Assembly (NCBI GenBank): GCA_029204225.1
Contig: CM055098.1
Coordinates: 23,005,367-23,069,366 of the forward strand
DNA: 64,000 nucleotides
Direction: 5' to 3'
From: Diphasiastrum complanatum
Taxonomy: Eukaryota; Streptophyta; Lycopodiopsida; Lycopodiales; Lycopodiaceae
Under the pieces are notes generated by a model. That model did not search any database. It saw nothing but the letters and a program-made list of their open reading frames with translations, and had not been told where the DNA came from. Shown piece after piece: positions 1-12,234 of this stretch. The first letter of the stretch is position 1; each line of letters opens with the position of its first letter. The translations under genes and the position numbers were made by a program.

Positions 1-25
1 GCTTAGAAGATTGCTTTAGGATCTT

Positions 26-292
26 ATGATCATTCAAATCAGTCCAACTATACTCTATTGCGACAATCAGAGCTGCATTGCTCTATCTCTGAATCTACGA
101 ACTCACTCTAGAACTAAACATATTGAAGTTCAATTTCATTTTTTTAGAGAGAAAGTTTTAAATAAAGATTGCCAATTAAGTTATTGTCTTACTACCAATA
201 TGTTGGCTGATATCTTGACTAAGCCTCTATCAAGAGAAAAGCATGTTACTTTGTGTAGCTTGCTCAATTTCATTCTAGATCCTAGGAGTTAA
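26..292 (+). pseudogene. Ty1/Copia polyprotein, RNase H C-terminal end (partial)
   Basis: This 88-residue frame is the last part of a Copia pol polyprotein. It shows the RNase H signature YCDNQS, the SRTKHIE block and the terminal LADILTKPL motif in the usual order and spacing, then stops. RNase H degrades the RNA strand during reverse transcription. The rest of pol would lie left of the window, so only the tail is visible and I cannot judge whether the element is intact. The sequence after the stop would hold the polypurine tract and 3' LTR, but I see no clear LTR boundary. Confidence 0.8.
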
Positions 293-300
293 GCTTAAGT

Positions 301-3290
301 AAGGGAGCTCAAACCTTTTCTATTCACGTCATCAAAACACGAATCACTCAACTTCATTGCATCTCCTGAGTACTAGTAAACTATGTAAATACACACTCTC
401 TCTCTACGACAACTTTGCAATCTTACTCTTTGAAGTTGAGAACATCTGAGCAATAATCAACCGAAGTAGAAGCAAGATCGACGATGAACTCTTCGATTTC
501 AAGGTACTCGACTACATTCTCTTCGTTCTCCCATGAACTTAAATTCTTCGGTTTGAGATCCACGTCATCCACACTGCCCCGTTAGACGCAAACCACGTCA
601 CAGTTCACTTTAGTAACTCCATTGTTTCACGCTCGTTGCCTATGCAGTCATTATAACTACCTCATATACATATATACATAACGACAACTCATGAAAACGA
701 TGATGAGTCAATCTGTGATGAATGCATGTAAGTGGAGATGAGTAAAATTGAGTTCTTGTGCGGACTAAATTGTGTCTTCATTATCTGATTCCATAGGATC
801 AAAGATTTTAAAGAGAGTGAAAGCCATTCAGAGGATAGAGATAGTTATTTAATATATAACTAGCTAAGTAAGATCACTGCACACAGTGCAACATTATTGT
901 GAACCATTCTTGGGCACATGATAGTGATCTGATCGTTGTACTTACAACTGCTTAATTCAGATTCGCTATTCTTCTTATGTGCATTACACTACGAATGCTT
1001 CTGATAGTTTTATTTCTCTATTGACGCTCACTCAATCCAGAATGTCTAATATTCGAAGGTAGCAGGGCTGTCTTAGACGCCTAATTGTTCGCTCCTTCAT
1101 GGTTGTCTTTGACACCTACAAGACATTCCTCCATTCGTTCTAAGTCAATGCTTATGTTGTAGTTTTGGAAGGATTTTGAAAAGTTCTCTATGTTGGAGTT
1201 GCGTATATTCTTCCGCACCTAATTTATTTGAGAGCACCCCAACAGACCAAGGTACATGGCCCATGTGGGACTATGTCCTATCCAATGAGGATGTTCCATT
1301 TGTCAATTAAGTCAAGTTCTTATGCTCAATATTTGATGTTGTGTCGGCATCCTCTTAGATTTAGATGGTCCTTGACATTTTTTTGGTTTCTCATGATGAT
1401 TGGTCCCTGGATGGCCCTTATGCATTGGGCACTTCCTTAATCATGAAGGTTTGGCCTAATCTTGGTCCCATGACCCATTGTATAAGGGAAGACTGCTTAC
1501 AAGATAGACACAATGGAAAACTCACTATGGAGAAACCAACCAACCAATCAACTCTAGAAGCTTTGCCCCCAAGCCAAGATATAGGAAGCATGAAAGTAGA
1601 GTAAAAGTCTGACAATGAATCAACCACAAATATCAATGTGTGTAGCAGGACGAGTTTGGCCTCCTTATATAGAGCCTAGAACCACCTATGCACATGGTCA
1701 TGCAAGGTCCTAACTCCCCTATACATATATTCATTTAGAATAGAGTCTCTATGCACGGATCCTCTATTCATAGATTGTTATGATAACTCTACACATGCCT
1801 TGACTGTCCCAAACCTTGTACTAACTCCATTTAGTGTGTTCTGGGCCTCACAAGGATATTAGTTACTTTCGGGTCACGTCCAATATGACGTGGCATAACT
1901 AACAGCGTGTTTCACTGGAGTATTGTATATCCAAGACTAGGAGTATACTGAATCTTATGTACTGGTCATGGACATGACATTCTTCCCCCCTTAATCTGGT
2001 TTTGTTTTCAAAACAGGAAAGAATTACAGGAATAATTCCTTTAGCTTTCATTATTACCCTAGAAAATCATTACCCTTAGTTTGACTTTCTTATCAAACAA
2101 GTACTCAAAGATAAAGCCGTTTTCAAACCATTTATCTCTGCTCTGGAGGACAACCTATGGTTTGAAAAGTACACTAAGCAATAAATTTTCTCAATTGGGT
2201 TTCACTCTTTATAAATTAGTAACATCACCTTCATGTAAAACACTTACATGAAACATTGAGTGAAGTATTACCTAACTTAGGAGATTAAAAATAAAGAAAT
2301 GATAATAAATTACAGTCTGAAATCATCCACAAACTCTGGTAGACAATTCATAAAAGCTTCCAAATACAAATATCCTTAGTATCCAATTCTAAGATATGAT
2401 AATTCATTCAACTAGAATCTTTAGGAGAATCATTAAGATATAATATGATTAAAACTCAACTCTGAGTATCCTAGATACTTCTTTGAGTTAAAGGCCCCTG
2501 TTTTTAGCATCAAATGCAAGAAAATATCACCCATTTATCTTAATAGATTTGTTTGTCTCCTACTATAACTGGAGATCCTAGCAAAAGAAAAACTGTACTC
2601 AAGCATCTGCAGACCATAAACTGTAGTAGAATAGCATCCACTAGGTAAATTAAATTCTGAACAAGAAAAGAAACTTATCTTGTGAGAATGTCTGTGAGAT
2701 CTATAGGCTCTTAATAAAATACTGGAATAAAGAGATTCAAAACATTGATATGAATTCTTACTCAATTAATAGATCATCACATTTAAGAATCATTACAATT
2801 CCTTATAATCCTCTGACAATAATTAAGTATCTATTTATGGTCCGTCAATCATAAATATTTAGATTCGTATGATTCATCAATCATAATTTTCTGAATCCAA
2901 ACCATAATCATTTATAGGATACTGGAGTATATGTCCTACATAACTCAGGAAAAATACGAATCATTCCAAAATCTTTTCCAACAAGAAAAATACTAGATTT
3001 TAGAAACATTCTCCAAACATGATTCTCTAACAAAAGTGCTAGATATTCAAGTTCTATATGCCACTAGTAATTAAAGACCAAAAGCATACCAAAATGACAA
3101 TCATCTTGAACAAAAAAAAAACTTTAGATTATCGTCTAGAGTCAAATCTAAATACCCAAAGTCCTGTTGAATATCAATTCAGTTATTAGCTCCATATAAT
3201 TCCAAAGTGCTACTAGGACAAGATTTGGACCAAGATTGTCATGATTGGACTAGGATTATGAGAACTACCTCTACCAGGTGACTTCTGCCA
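301..3290. other. Intergenic stretch without a recognisable gene
   Basis: About 3 kb after the Copia tail. Only short unsupported frames are present on either strand. The left few hundred bases may include a Copia 3' LTR whose ends I could not define. The 2000-3200 part is A+T rich with nothing recognisable. Confidence 0.5.
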
Positions 3291-3291
3291 G

Positions 3292-3595
3292 TTGAATAGA
3301 CCAGGAAGGATTTATCACTACTTCTATTCCAGGGATTTCCATAAGCATCTTCTAGCAGGAGATAAATTGCTTAGAGTTAGACACAATGCCGATAGCAGTT
3401 CCCTTGAAGTCTACGAATTGAGTGAAGATTATGTGTGGAAAGAGTTAGGGGGATCCTTTACTCAATATATAGAACTGCGTTTAGGACTTCCCGATCCATT
3501 ACCCGAGTATGTGCTAGAGAACTTAAATGATGTCATCAGAGACTCTGGGAGAGACCCTCGAGAAGAATATGATAGGGAAGTGGCTCTAGAACTTC
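3292..3595 (+). CDS. Orphan exon-like open frame of unknown protein
   Basis: About 101 residues of protein-like composition, beginning LNRPGRIYHYF and continuing through VYELSEDYVWKELGG and a proline-rich LGLPDPLPEYVLEN stretch to a charged end. It begins right after a CAG acceptor (ttctgccag) and ends at a good donor, C|GTAAGT, which is how an internal exon looks. The frame stays open upstream only to a TGA at 3259. I found no partner exon on either side, and do not recognise the family. It may be an exon of a gene whose other exons have decayed, or a gene fragment carried by a transposon. It lies 1.2 kb upstream of the FYV7 start on the same strand, but the two do not join in an obvious way. 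Confidence 0.4.
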
Positions 3596-3875
3596 GTAAG
3601 TGAGCGCAAGATACCACTAGCACAGGTTGTGTATTTCAAGAGAGCCAAGAAAGAGTGTATGGCCCTTTATAGGCTATGCCCTTAGAGGCTGGAAAACCTC
3701 TATTAGCTATAAAGGTCCGAATTGGTCCATAAAACATGTCAGGGATCCCCTAGTTAGCTTTATGTTTGGGACATATCTAACCATTCTTGCACGACACCGA
3801 ACACATGGTGGTGCTGTATCCTATTATGTTGTTTTCCCCTTAGCTGCGCTCCCCTGGGTGGAAAATGTCGTAACC

Positions 3876-3929
3876 CACACACATACACACACACACACAC
3901 ACTCTCTCTCTCTCTCTCTCTCCCTCTCA
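3876..3929. repeat. Compound microsatellite (CA)n(CT)n
   Basis: A run of CA dinucleotides with one interruption passes directly into a run of CT dinucleotides. Confidence 0.95.
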
Positions 3930-4057
3930 ACTCACATTATCATCTCCCATCTCCCTCTCTCCGCTCTATCCTTCACCTCCCAACACACCATCACTGCACT
4001 TTCCTTACATGAATTATACTAGCGCTAGTTGCTGCCTTTCACGCCATCGCCATAGCT

Positions 4058-4059
<2 letters not shown>

Positions 4060-4119
<60 letters not shown>
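4060..4119. repeat. (CT)n microsatellite, about 59 bp
   Basis: Uninterrupted TC repeats. Confidence 0.95.
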
Positions 4120-4123
<4 letters not shown>

Positions 4124-4763
4124 AAGAAAGAAGAGGTGCGACGACCTTGATTCTCTAGAATAAATTTGGTGAGGAAGGGAAAGAAGGTGTAGCTGCTGCC
4201 TTTGCTTCCGAATTGACAAGGACGACAAGAAAAGTTGTGTTGTGCCAAAATTTTTTTGCCGAAGCAACTATGGTTCTTCGGCTTATTCTTATTTTGAAAC
4301 TAGTAATGCAACAAAGCTACGATTGTCCCAACAGGACTATTGTGATCAATTCGCAATGGGGAAGACGAAAGAGAACAAAGGGAATTCGACTATTGTGAAC
4401 TTGCAACATGAACATGCAGCATAGATGGTGCAATGTATCTATCCCTCTCTCTCCATCAATGATCCCTAGCGCGCTGTCTCTCTCTCAAAAATTCTTTCTA
4501 AAAGTTTCCAAAAGCACACGTTCTCTCTCTCTAAATGTTTGCCCTTCAACCCCACTTCAACTGCCTACCAATTGCCCGTCAGAGATGTTTTAGGGCACAC
4601 GTCCACCAATGAGTTTAGGGCAAACGTGGAACAATGAGAGTCTGCAAAACGGGTTCGATCTTTCCCTCCCTTTCGAGCCTCAGCTTGTGTTTGTGACTCT
4701 ATCGCCCTGCAATGACTAACATCCATCTCATGTGGGAGCAAATCATGAGGCTTAGATAAAAAG

Positions 4764-4772
4764 TTAGGGTTT
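4764..4772 (+). promoter_or_regulatory. telo-box next to the FYV7 start
   Basis: TTAGGGTTT, the reverse complement of AAACCCTAA, lies 28 bp upstream of the ATG at 4801. In plants such telo-boxes are common near the 5' ends of ribosomal-protein and ribosome-biogenesis genes, which fits the rRNA-processing identity of the downstream gene. No TATA box is evident. Functional relevance is inferred. Confidence 0.5.
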
Positions 4773-4800
4773 TAAAACGGCGGCCAATTTTCTGACAGCC

Positions 4801-6348
4801 ATGAAGAGCAACAGGCAGCAAGTGGGTAAAGGCCGTGGTGATGGTGGTGCTGCGTTTGGTATGGCGCGTAAGGGTTTTGCATCCAAGCAGAAAAATAAGA
4901 GGTTGGGAGGGAAGGGCTTAAGCTTGGAGGCTTTTGCTTCGGCCAAGACAACGCCCATCATCACTCCTAGTCAGATTCGTAAGTAGCACCATTGTTTGCA
5001 TCATAATCATTTTAGAGCAACTATGATCAAATATGTGATTGAGTATGTGACACATCCTTTGCCTCTTGCTTATCACAATTGTATTGTTGAGACCGGTGGC
5101 TGGCCCTCATATCCTCCTAGAAGCACGTCTAGCAAGTTTGAAAGGTAGAATTTGAGAACCTTCTACACATGGAACCTTGGCAGCCTTCTCCGTGGGTGGC
5201 GAAGGTTCCATTTCAGAGGCAAAACACCTGCTTTATAGCAGGCAACTGTATACCTGAGTTTTATATTGCCTCCCAAACGTGCATGCATGCTTGGGTGCCC
5301 AGCTGCGTGAGTGGGTGGCTAGTTCACACGCACTACACCCACCCGTTTGAGCTTGGCAAACTAATGGATGCTTACCATGCCGGTGATTCATGACTTAAAA
5401 TATCCGGAATGTATAAATGACCATGTGGCAAATCATGATTCTAAGAGCCAAGGTGTTTCCAAGCGCCAGGGGTAGCCAGCCACAAATAATGCTTGAAGAA
5501 GCTGTAAATGGACCTCAACATGGATGATTGATTATGCTCTATGATTCCATTGTGTATCCATAGGATCAAGCACTTGATCTCTAGGGGAGGTGGAGAGCTG
5601 GCATGACCTTTTTTTTAGTTCTGCCTATCACTATTCAAATCAAATCAAGGTTTTAGCTGGAGGAATATCAGAATTATCTCCAGATCATGGCAGATTGAAT
5701 ATTTTTTGTACTTCATTATTGGTTTGGATGGAATGGTACGACTTCTTCACATGAATATTGTAAAGGATTGAAAGATTAAAAGTTTCTGTTATGAATTTAT
5801 GCCATGAATATCTACAACAACTATCCTGCTTCCTGTACTAGATGCTGTTTTGATTTGACATGAAGGAAAATATGGGAATTCGTTGTGTAAGTGATTCATC
5901 AGATTGTGAGATGTTTCTCTGTAATTTGGAGAAGTAAGCGCAAGTCATTTGAATGATTGATCGTGTGAAGTTAATCGGTGATTTTCCGGCAAAATCATGA
6001 TATGAGTTGTAACATAGAATATCAACTACCTTGCTACTATAGGCACTATAGGTTGCAATTTGCTAGCATAATTTGAAATTGAGTTTCTGTATGTAACAGG
6101 CGAACGGCGAGAGCTTTATCAAAATGCAAAGAAGGTGACAAAATACAAGAAGTTGGTGAAACGCATGTGTGGGCAGAGCTCCAGCCTTCATAGTATCGAT
6201 GTACAAGATATCAATGCGGATGTTGTGGTAAGCATTTATTGTATACAAGAATATTGATGGTCTGGGATCTCAATCCTGTGAAAGTGATTAGGAGAAAAAA
6301 TTTCACTTAAAATTTGATGAACCTAAATTTGCTTTGTGTGCATGTTTG

Positions 6349-6403
<55 letters not shown>

Positions 6404-9400
6404 GCACTTTTAGGTCGAAGGGAGGGTGTAGCCCTGATATTACTTTTTTGGTCAGGGCTTGAAAAGGCAAGAAGATAAGAAAGATAGCACTACTTGTTTA
6501 TTGACTGATTACCAAGCACTTTGTCGTCATACTTTTTTAGATTCTTTGAATCTCACAGAAAGACAAAGCTACCTACCTGGAAAAGCCTTCTTGAGATGAC
6601 CATCTCTTGCGTCGATGCTTCACTATGGAGCACTGTGGATTAGCAAAATCCCCAAAGTAGTCTTTGTTCAGTCAAGTTGTGATGAATGACGATTATAACT
6701 GCTTCTTTATTTTGATAACATTTTGGTTGATAATTTTGAGATGGTTTCTCATACTGTGTATTTGTAGTCCGTTTTTCATCTTTTAGTGCAACATCAACTA
6801 TTTGCTAAAAGGTCAAAGTGCACCTACTCAGACAAAATGAATTTTTGGGAGCCTTGTTGATTACGTGTTATGAGATTTGTAACTCTATTCATGAAAAGAG
6901 ACATACCCTTACGAAGTGGCGTCATTATCTTAAGCCTATACCTTTGGATCTCTACATTGACAATTGATCTTTATGTTATTTTTTTGTGAGTGTCAAATGG
7001 ATGATGACAAAGATGCTTAATCTTGGTTACTAGCTTTTCTTTGTGCTTTTACTTCTATTATATGTGCTTGGTTTGATGCACTCCCGGCTGCGTACTCTAG
7101 CTATCCTAATTTTTGTGATATCTATCCTATTGCTAGACCACCTTTTGCTGTTTGCCATCGTGTTTATTCCTTTGTTGACCAGAGACTTTTTGCCATGGGA
7201 CACTTTGCTTTCCTGGTACTCTAGATCTATGATCCATATTTTTGTCAGATGCTCACTATTCTTGATTAATGTTCCTTGTGGGTTTTAAAAGTGCGTCACT
7301 AAGCTTAAACCCTATTTTTAGTGGGAATTCAGTCACTCATGTGCTTTTTGTGCTTGCAATAAGTATTCTTGTGTCAAGAGGCTGGGTCTTCTTTAGAGTT
7401 GGCCTATTCCTCGTTGCCAATGGACTAATATATCCATGGATTTCATACTTGGACTTCCTAGAACACATAATACTTGCCTTGTTGTGGTTGATAGATTTCA
7501 AAACAGGCACACTTTATTTCTGTGCAGCTACTCTTACTGAGCAATGCATTAGTATTTGTTTATGTGAGATCTTTAGACTGCATAGTTCGCCTCGTTCTAA
7601 ACTTATGACCGTGATATCCATTTTATTGTTGGTTTTTGGACATAAATTTATGTGTATATAAGATCAGACATGAGGGTCCAGGCCGGATGCGGGCATTCTG
7701 CGTCTGCGTCTGCGTCCGGCGTCCGGACCTGGACGCGTCCATATTTTTTTTTATAAAAATTTAGAAAAAACTCAAAAAAAAAAAGGCGGACGCGTCTGGA
7801 CCCCCGGACGCACCCCTGGCGCGTCCGGATGCAGACGTGGACGTGGACGCGCGTCCGGACGCGCGTTCGGACGCACCATCCGATTCCTTAGTATTAGATA
7901 TATAGATTCTTATGGGTACTAACTTATCAGTCATCTACTGATAGTCAGTCTGAAGTTCTTTTGACCTCATTTTAGAAGATTATTTACGTAATTTTGTCTC
8001 GCCTTCTGATCTTGTAGAATAGAGTCATAATAACTTTGTCAACAACAACACATGCTCTCACATTTTGTATTGGCAAATGGTTACTCGTTCGCTCTCCCAA
8101 GGATTTCATTGTCCCCTGATAGTATTCTTGTCTTTTTTTATTACTGCAGGATGGCCATCCTAGACAGGTGAATTCTGATGACTGTGCTCTAACTATGAAT
8201 ACTGGGGCAGGCTAGAAATGCACTAAGGCTGTTGCAGACAATGAGATTTTCGCAAAGCTTGTGCAAAGCTTCATTGTGAGATGACATGTGAGGAGAGGAG
8301 GTAGCTTAGGATGACCAGGAGCATGACTAGGACAGAGGTGGGGGCTGCAGAGGATGAGGGTGGTGATGAGGATGATGAGGGAGATGAGGAGTTAACAGGA
8401 GGGGCAGGCGCAGAATTTCTCATTGAGTTAGGCTCTTGAATTTGTTTGTTAAGTCAAGGGCAGGGAGGGCACAGAGTTTTTCATTCAGTTAGGCTCTTGA
8501 CTTTGTGTGTTGTGTAAAGGGCATCTCAGGCACAGACAATGTCTTAGGCATAGGCAGCAGAGTACACGACGAACCAGTGGCATAGAGACAGGCATGGACA
8601 GACCGCAACACATCCTTCTAATCATCCAGAAGTGACATTGAGGAGAATCAAACGGAATTACGGGAGAATAGGGATATTTTTATACATCGACATTATTGGC
8701 GTGTACTATTTAGTTTTCTGTGGGCCACATGTGCCCATGTCTTTACGTCAATGTACTAGGATCAAAGAACACTTGCTATCTACTTACTGGTCGCTAGTCT
8801 CGACTCTGCTTCGTACATTGTCCAACAATTGTTCTGATTATGGCCTTGTCAAAGTCACTTATGGACATTCAAAGTTCAAATAGTTAAAGCATTTCTCCAG
8901 AGTCCACTACAGGCTATTATAGAGTGTGAATGGACTTAAAATTATTCATGCATTATTGTCAACATTTTTCTCAACGATGTCTTTAAACAAAAAGGTATTT
9001 TGCAATCCCCCTTGAAGAAACTCAAAATCAGAACTTAGATCAGATTTTCCAGAGTGTTCCGATTTGGAATGTTTTGGAATTCTAGAGATTGAGTGTTAGA
9101 AGGATCTTGGCACTTTGATTTCCTACAGAGACTTCATCGAAAGGGTCAAGAAGTTAAAGGGGCAATGTACCCTTGCTAGTGTACCTGATGTGAATGTGAT
9201 TTCATGATTTATGGCTGGACTACCTAAAAGCATACGACGCCACATGAAACGCAGGAGTGAGTACGACACCTTTAGTGAAGCATGTGTCGATGCGATATGA
9301 GAGGCGGACGAGAGCTCAGGAAGTGATTCGGATAGCTCCACTGACCCACTGACCGATCTAAAGGGCACCATTGGGATACGGGAAAGGGAAGAGTGAAGAA

Positions 9401-10475
9401 TTTGCTTCCATGTCTTCTACCATAACCTACTACGGTGTATGCTTTTATTGATACCAGATTCCTACTTTTGTGACTTCCATTTTGGCATGCACATTCTTAC
9501 AGCATCTTCTTGACTTTATGCAATTTGTGGCAGTTTCTACTTTTTTGAGCAGCAATATTTTTATCATAGTGATCCCCAGGACCATCCCTTTTTCAAGGAG
9601 TAAAGTATAAGCCATTTATACTTTGTATCTTGCACCACATGCCACCATTACATGTACAATGTGCACAATTCTGATTATGGGGCTGAGCTGAATGCATGCT
9701 GGAGCTGTGTGGCAGAGGTAGAGCCAGAGGCCTACACACCCGGTCCTTTACCCTCAAATGTGAAGTGTGAGGATAGGGTGGTTGGAAGGTGTGAACATGC
9801 AAGTTTGGGGCTTGCAGGGGCTCTTGTGGTCAGCTGCAGCATGCATTCGGCGCAGTACCTAATTTGCTCTGATCAGGTATAGTTTTATATCTATATATTT
9901 CAACCTTATTTTAAATTTTTTGTCCCCATTAATGTGTAAAACTTGAAAGGGTTTTTTATCCTTGTATTTTGAGGTTTTAAGGTTTTCTAAGATAGAGAGT
10001 TCTTTGGCTTATCTGGACAAGCACCAAGTTACCTTTACATTGCAGCATGCTTACTCTCTTAAGTATTCAGTGATTTTGCACTGTATGTGACTATTTACAG
10101 AAAATTCCTGATCAGAACAAGCTGCCAAGAGATAGCTCTGGTTTATCTCAGAACAAAAATGTCAAAGGCATTAGCCCAACTAAGCAAGCCTCTATAATGC
10201 TTGGTTCCAGAGCAAAATCCTCAGCAGACCTCAAAAAACAGAAGAAAATGAGCTCTTTAGAGAAGTTGAGACATGAATACGAGAAAGAACACATTGAGTT
10301 GGAAAATGTTAGGAAAGAAGAGGAGGATGCCTTTGCTTCTCGACAAGAAGCGCGAGAAAGGGCCAGGCAAATTCGCAAAGATGCCCAACTGAAAATGAGG
10401 AAGAAAACCTCAACAGGGCAACCTGTTATGAAACATAGATTGGAGCACCTATTAGAAAAAATTCAGCGGACATAG
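4801..10475 (+). CDS. FYV7: FYV7-like rRNA-processing protein (spliced)
   Basis: Exon 1 is 4801-4978 (donor C|GTAAGT), exon 2 is 6100-6227 (donor GTG|GTAAGC) and the last exon is 10101-10475 (acceptor TTTACAG). All phases agree, giving about 226 residues, or 232 if an 18-nt exon at 8150-8167 is used. Exon 1 has a basic start and a SLEAFASAK motif. Exon 2 encodes RELYQNAKKVTKYKKL. The last exon is a basic coiled coil ending in GQPVMKHRLEHLLEKIQ, the hallmark end of the Fyv7/TAP26 family. Fyv7 is a nucleolar factor for early 18S pre-rRNA processing in yeast; the role here follows from family membership. The ATG at 4801 is the first in frame, and a telo-box lies just upstream. The second intron is long (3.9 kb) and full of repeats. 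The family call is firm, the internal exon is not. Confidence 0.85.
6352..6404. repeat. (GA)n microsatellite in FYV7 intron
   Basis: About 52 bp of GA repeats with one GGG interruption, 125 bp after the exon 2 donor. Confidence 0.95.
7676..7885. repeat. GC-rich foldback with A/T core inside FYV7 intron
   Basis: About 200 bp made of repeated GCGTCCG/GGACGC motifs. The left block (about 7700-7740) and right block (about 7783-7880) are largely reverse complements and flank an A/T-only core of about 40 bp. CpG density is far above the surrounding intron. It resembles a small foldback or MITE-like insertion, but I could not define target-site duplications. Confidence 0.6.
8150..8167 (+). other. 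Candidate 18-nt micro-exon of the FYV7 gene
   Basis: The six codons GAT GGC CAT CCT AGA CAG are preceded by TTACTGCAG with a T-rich tract and followed by GTGAAT. The exon is phase 0 on both sides, exactly the phase left by exon 2 and required by the last exon, so it could be included or skipped without breaking the frame. The match may be chance in a 3.9-kb intron. Confidence 0.3.
8402..8520. repeat. Imperfect direct duplication, 61-bp period
   Basis: Two diverged copies share the core GTTAGGCTCTTGA.TTTG at a spacing of 61 bp, within the FYV7 intron. Confidence 0.5.
9128..9396 (+). pseudogene. Degraded retrotransposon gag-like fragment
   Basis: Read in one frame, this gives a gag-like stretch: FIERVKKLKGQ, then a FMAGLPKSIRRHMK block that resembles the FxxGLpxxIR motif of LTR-retrotransposon gag proteins, then an acidic tail. 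Two internal TGA codons interrupt it, at positions where CGA (Arg) would be natural, as expected from deamination of methylated CpG. It lies in the last FYV7 intron and is not part of that gene. The assignment rests on motif appearance only. Confidence 0.4.
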
Positions 10476-10933
10476 TTAACACCTGAGTCATTAGTTGCAT
10501 TTCTATTTCACCTTTCTTTTTAAGCTTCTTCTCCATCTGCATCCACTTTTAAGTTCTACAAGTGTGAGCAGATTTTTTGTTACGTTGTAATGCACTTTCA
10601 TATCAAGTTGATATTGCACTATGATACAAAGAATGGGGTCACGTTTGAAGTTTGTGTAGTAAGTGGATTGCATTCAGAAATGTGGACGAGGTCCTTAGTT
10701 GGGAGCCTGGGAGTTGCTATGGGTATATCAAAATGGACAAGCGTCAATTGACTTGTTTGTATATGTTTGTCTGTCTTATCTTTTGAAAAATAAGGAATCA
10801 ACTAAATGACTTGACATTCCTGACCTGCTACTGTTTGCAGAACTTTGCTTCTTATGTGTTAAGAAAAGTGGGATGAGTTTGTCCTTGTGGAAGTGAGTTT
10901 TTTTGGGGAGATTTAGTTAAATATTGTTCTTGT

Positions 10934-11000
<67 letters not shown>
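10934..11000. repeat. Compound microsatellite (GT)n(GA)n
   Basis: About 23 bp of GT then about 44 bp of GA, 460 bp after the FYV7 stop codon. Confidence 0.95.
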
Positions 11001-11007
<7 letters not shown>

Positions 11008-12234
11008 GTAAGGCAATGTAGTTGAGGATTTGCTAGCAGTTAACAAGGAGATTCAATATTTTATACCCATGACTTTCAATTGAAAGTCTGTGGTAAGTAG
11101 GACAATTTTTTCACACCGAAAATGCAGGATGGATATCATATACCACCTGCTATTAAGATATGGTTTTAGTTCTAACAATGAAAATTCTCTCTTGCTGATG
11201 TTGAGACGAAATCTATCTTGATACATCTTTTGAAAATTCTATTCTACAATTTTGTAAGTATACTGATCATTGGAGCAAATGCAATGTCTCAAGAAATGTT
11301 TCACTGAAAGGTTCATATTCATTATTGCTCCGGGCTGAGAGGACCTTATAATTGTTTGAGCTTTGCTATCGAGCTGTGTTCTGTGAATGAATTTTAGAGA
11401 AGAATGCACCTGAAGCTTTCTTATTGTTTTGCAAGCATTCTATGAACTTAACTGCTCAATATTTCAGGCTCAAAAACTAGTTTCTTGTGTAGAAGCTTAA
11501 CTAACACTTGGCAAGGATGCCAACTGTTCTTGCTCTATCACCTTCTGATTGTGAAAAGTTGTTTTAAACTCAGTTAGTTTGCTGAGGTGTAAGCTCGTGT
11601 TTGCGATAAGTTAACAAGTGTTCATGTTAAGTAATTGCATGTTAGCAATCCTTGTGTTCATGGTAAAAGTTGTTGAGAGTCTTCACAATCATTTGATCTT
11701 GTGTTTAAAAAAAATGTTGAACTTGTATTTAGTGGTTGATGCTGAGCAATCAATAAGGTCTCTTAGTGTACATGGGCAGCTAACTTGTTGTTCTGGTTTG
11801 TAAAGCTTTCATGATGCTGGACTGCATGCAAAAGCCTTGGAAGTTGAATTCATCAACTGCTGGATGGGAATGCATCTCCTCCTACCATATTTTTCAGTTC
11901 TGTTCGACAAAAAATGAAATAAAAGTGAGATTTGTTTCTGACATATAGGTAGATTCATTAAATGCATTGGGAAGCCTTAGTATCAATCATTTTGACTTGC
12001 TGCCTTAACAGTTATACTATTGACAAACAACTTGTAACAATGTAGCGAAACTTTCTCCTCAAATGATGGGATACCCTTTATACTTTTTAAATGGGCAGTT
12101 GTGCAGCCCTTATCTGCTACTAAGCATCATACTTTAAAAAAGTGGACCAGAAGGAGACGATGCTTTCCAGAAAGGTTTCCTTTTTCTGGAAGACACTGGC
12201 ACCCCTCTTCAGTTTTTAAGAGAATGAAAAGCTT
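11001..12234. other. Intergenic stretch, nothing recognised
   Basis: No supported reading frame on either strand. Part of it could be 3' flank of the FYV7 gene. Confidence 0.5.

Larger units (their letters stand above)
3596..4763. other. Spacer with two microsatellites
   Basis: No gene seen. It holds a compound (CA)n(CT)n tract at about 3876-3929 and a (CT)n tract at 4060-4119. Open frames through these tracts are artefacts of the dinucleotide repeats. Confidence 0.6.

Noticed and set aside
3627-4267. Frames rich in His-Thr, Ser-Leu or Arg-Glu
   Set aside because: Translations of CA, CT and GA microsatellites without other support.
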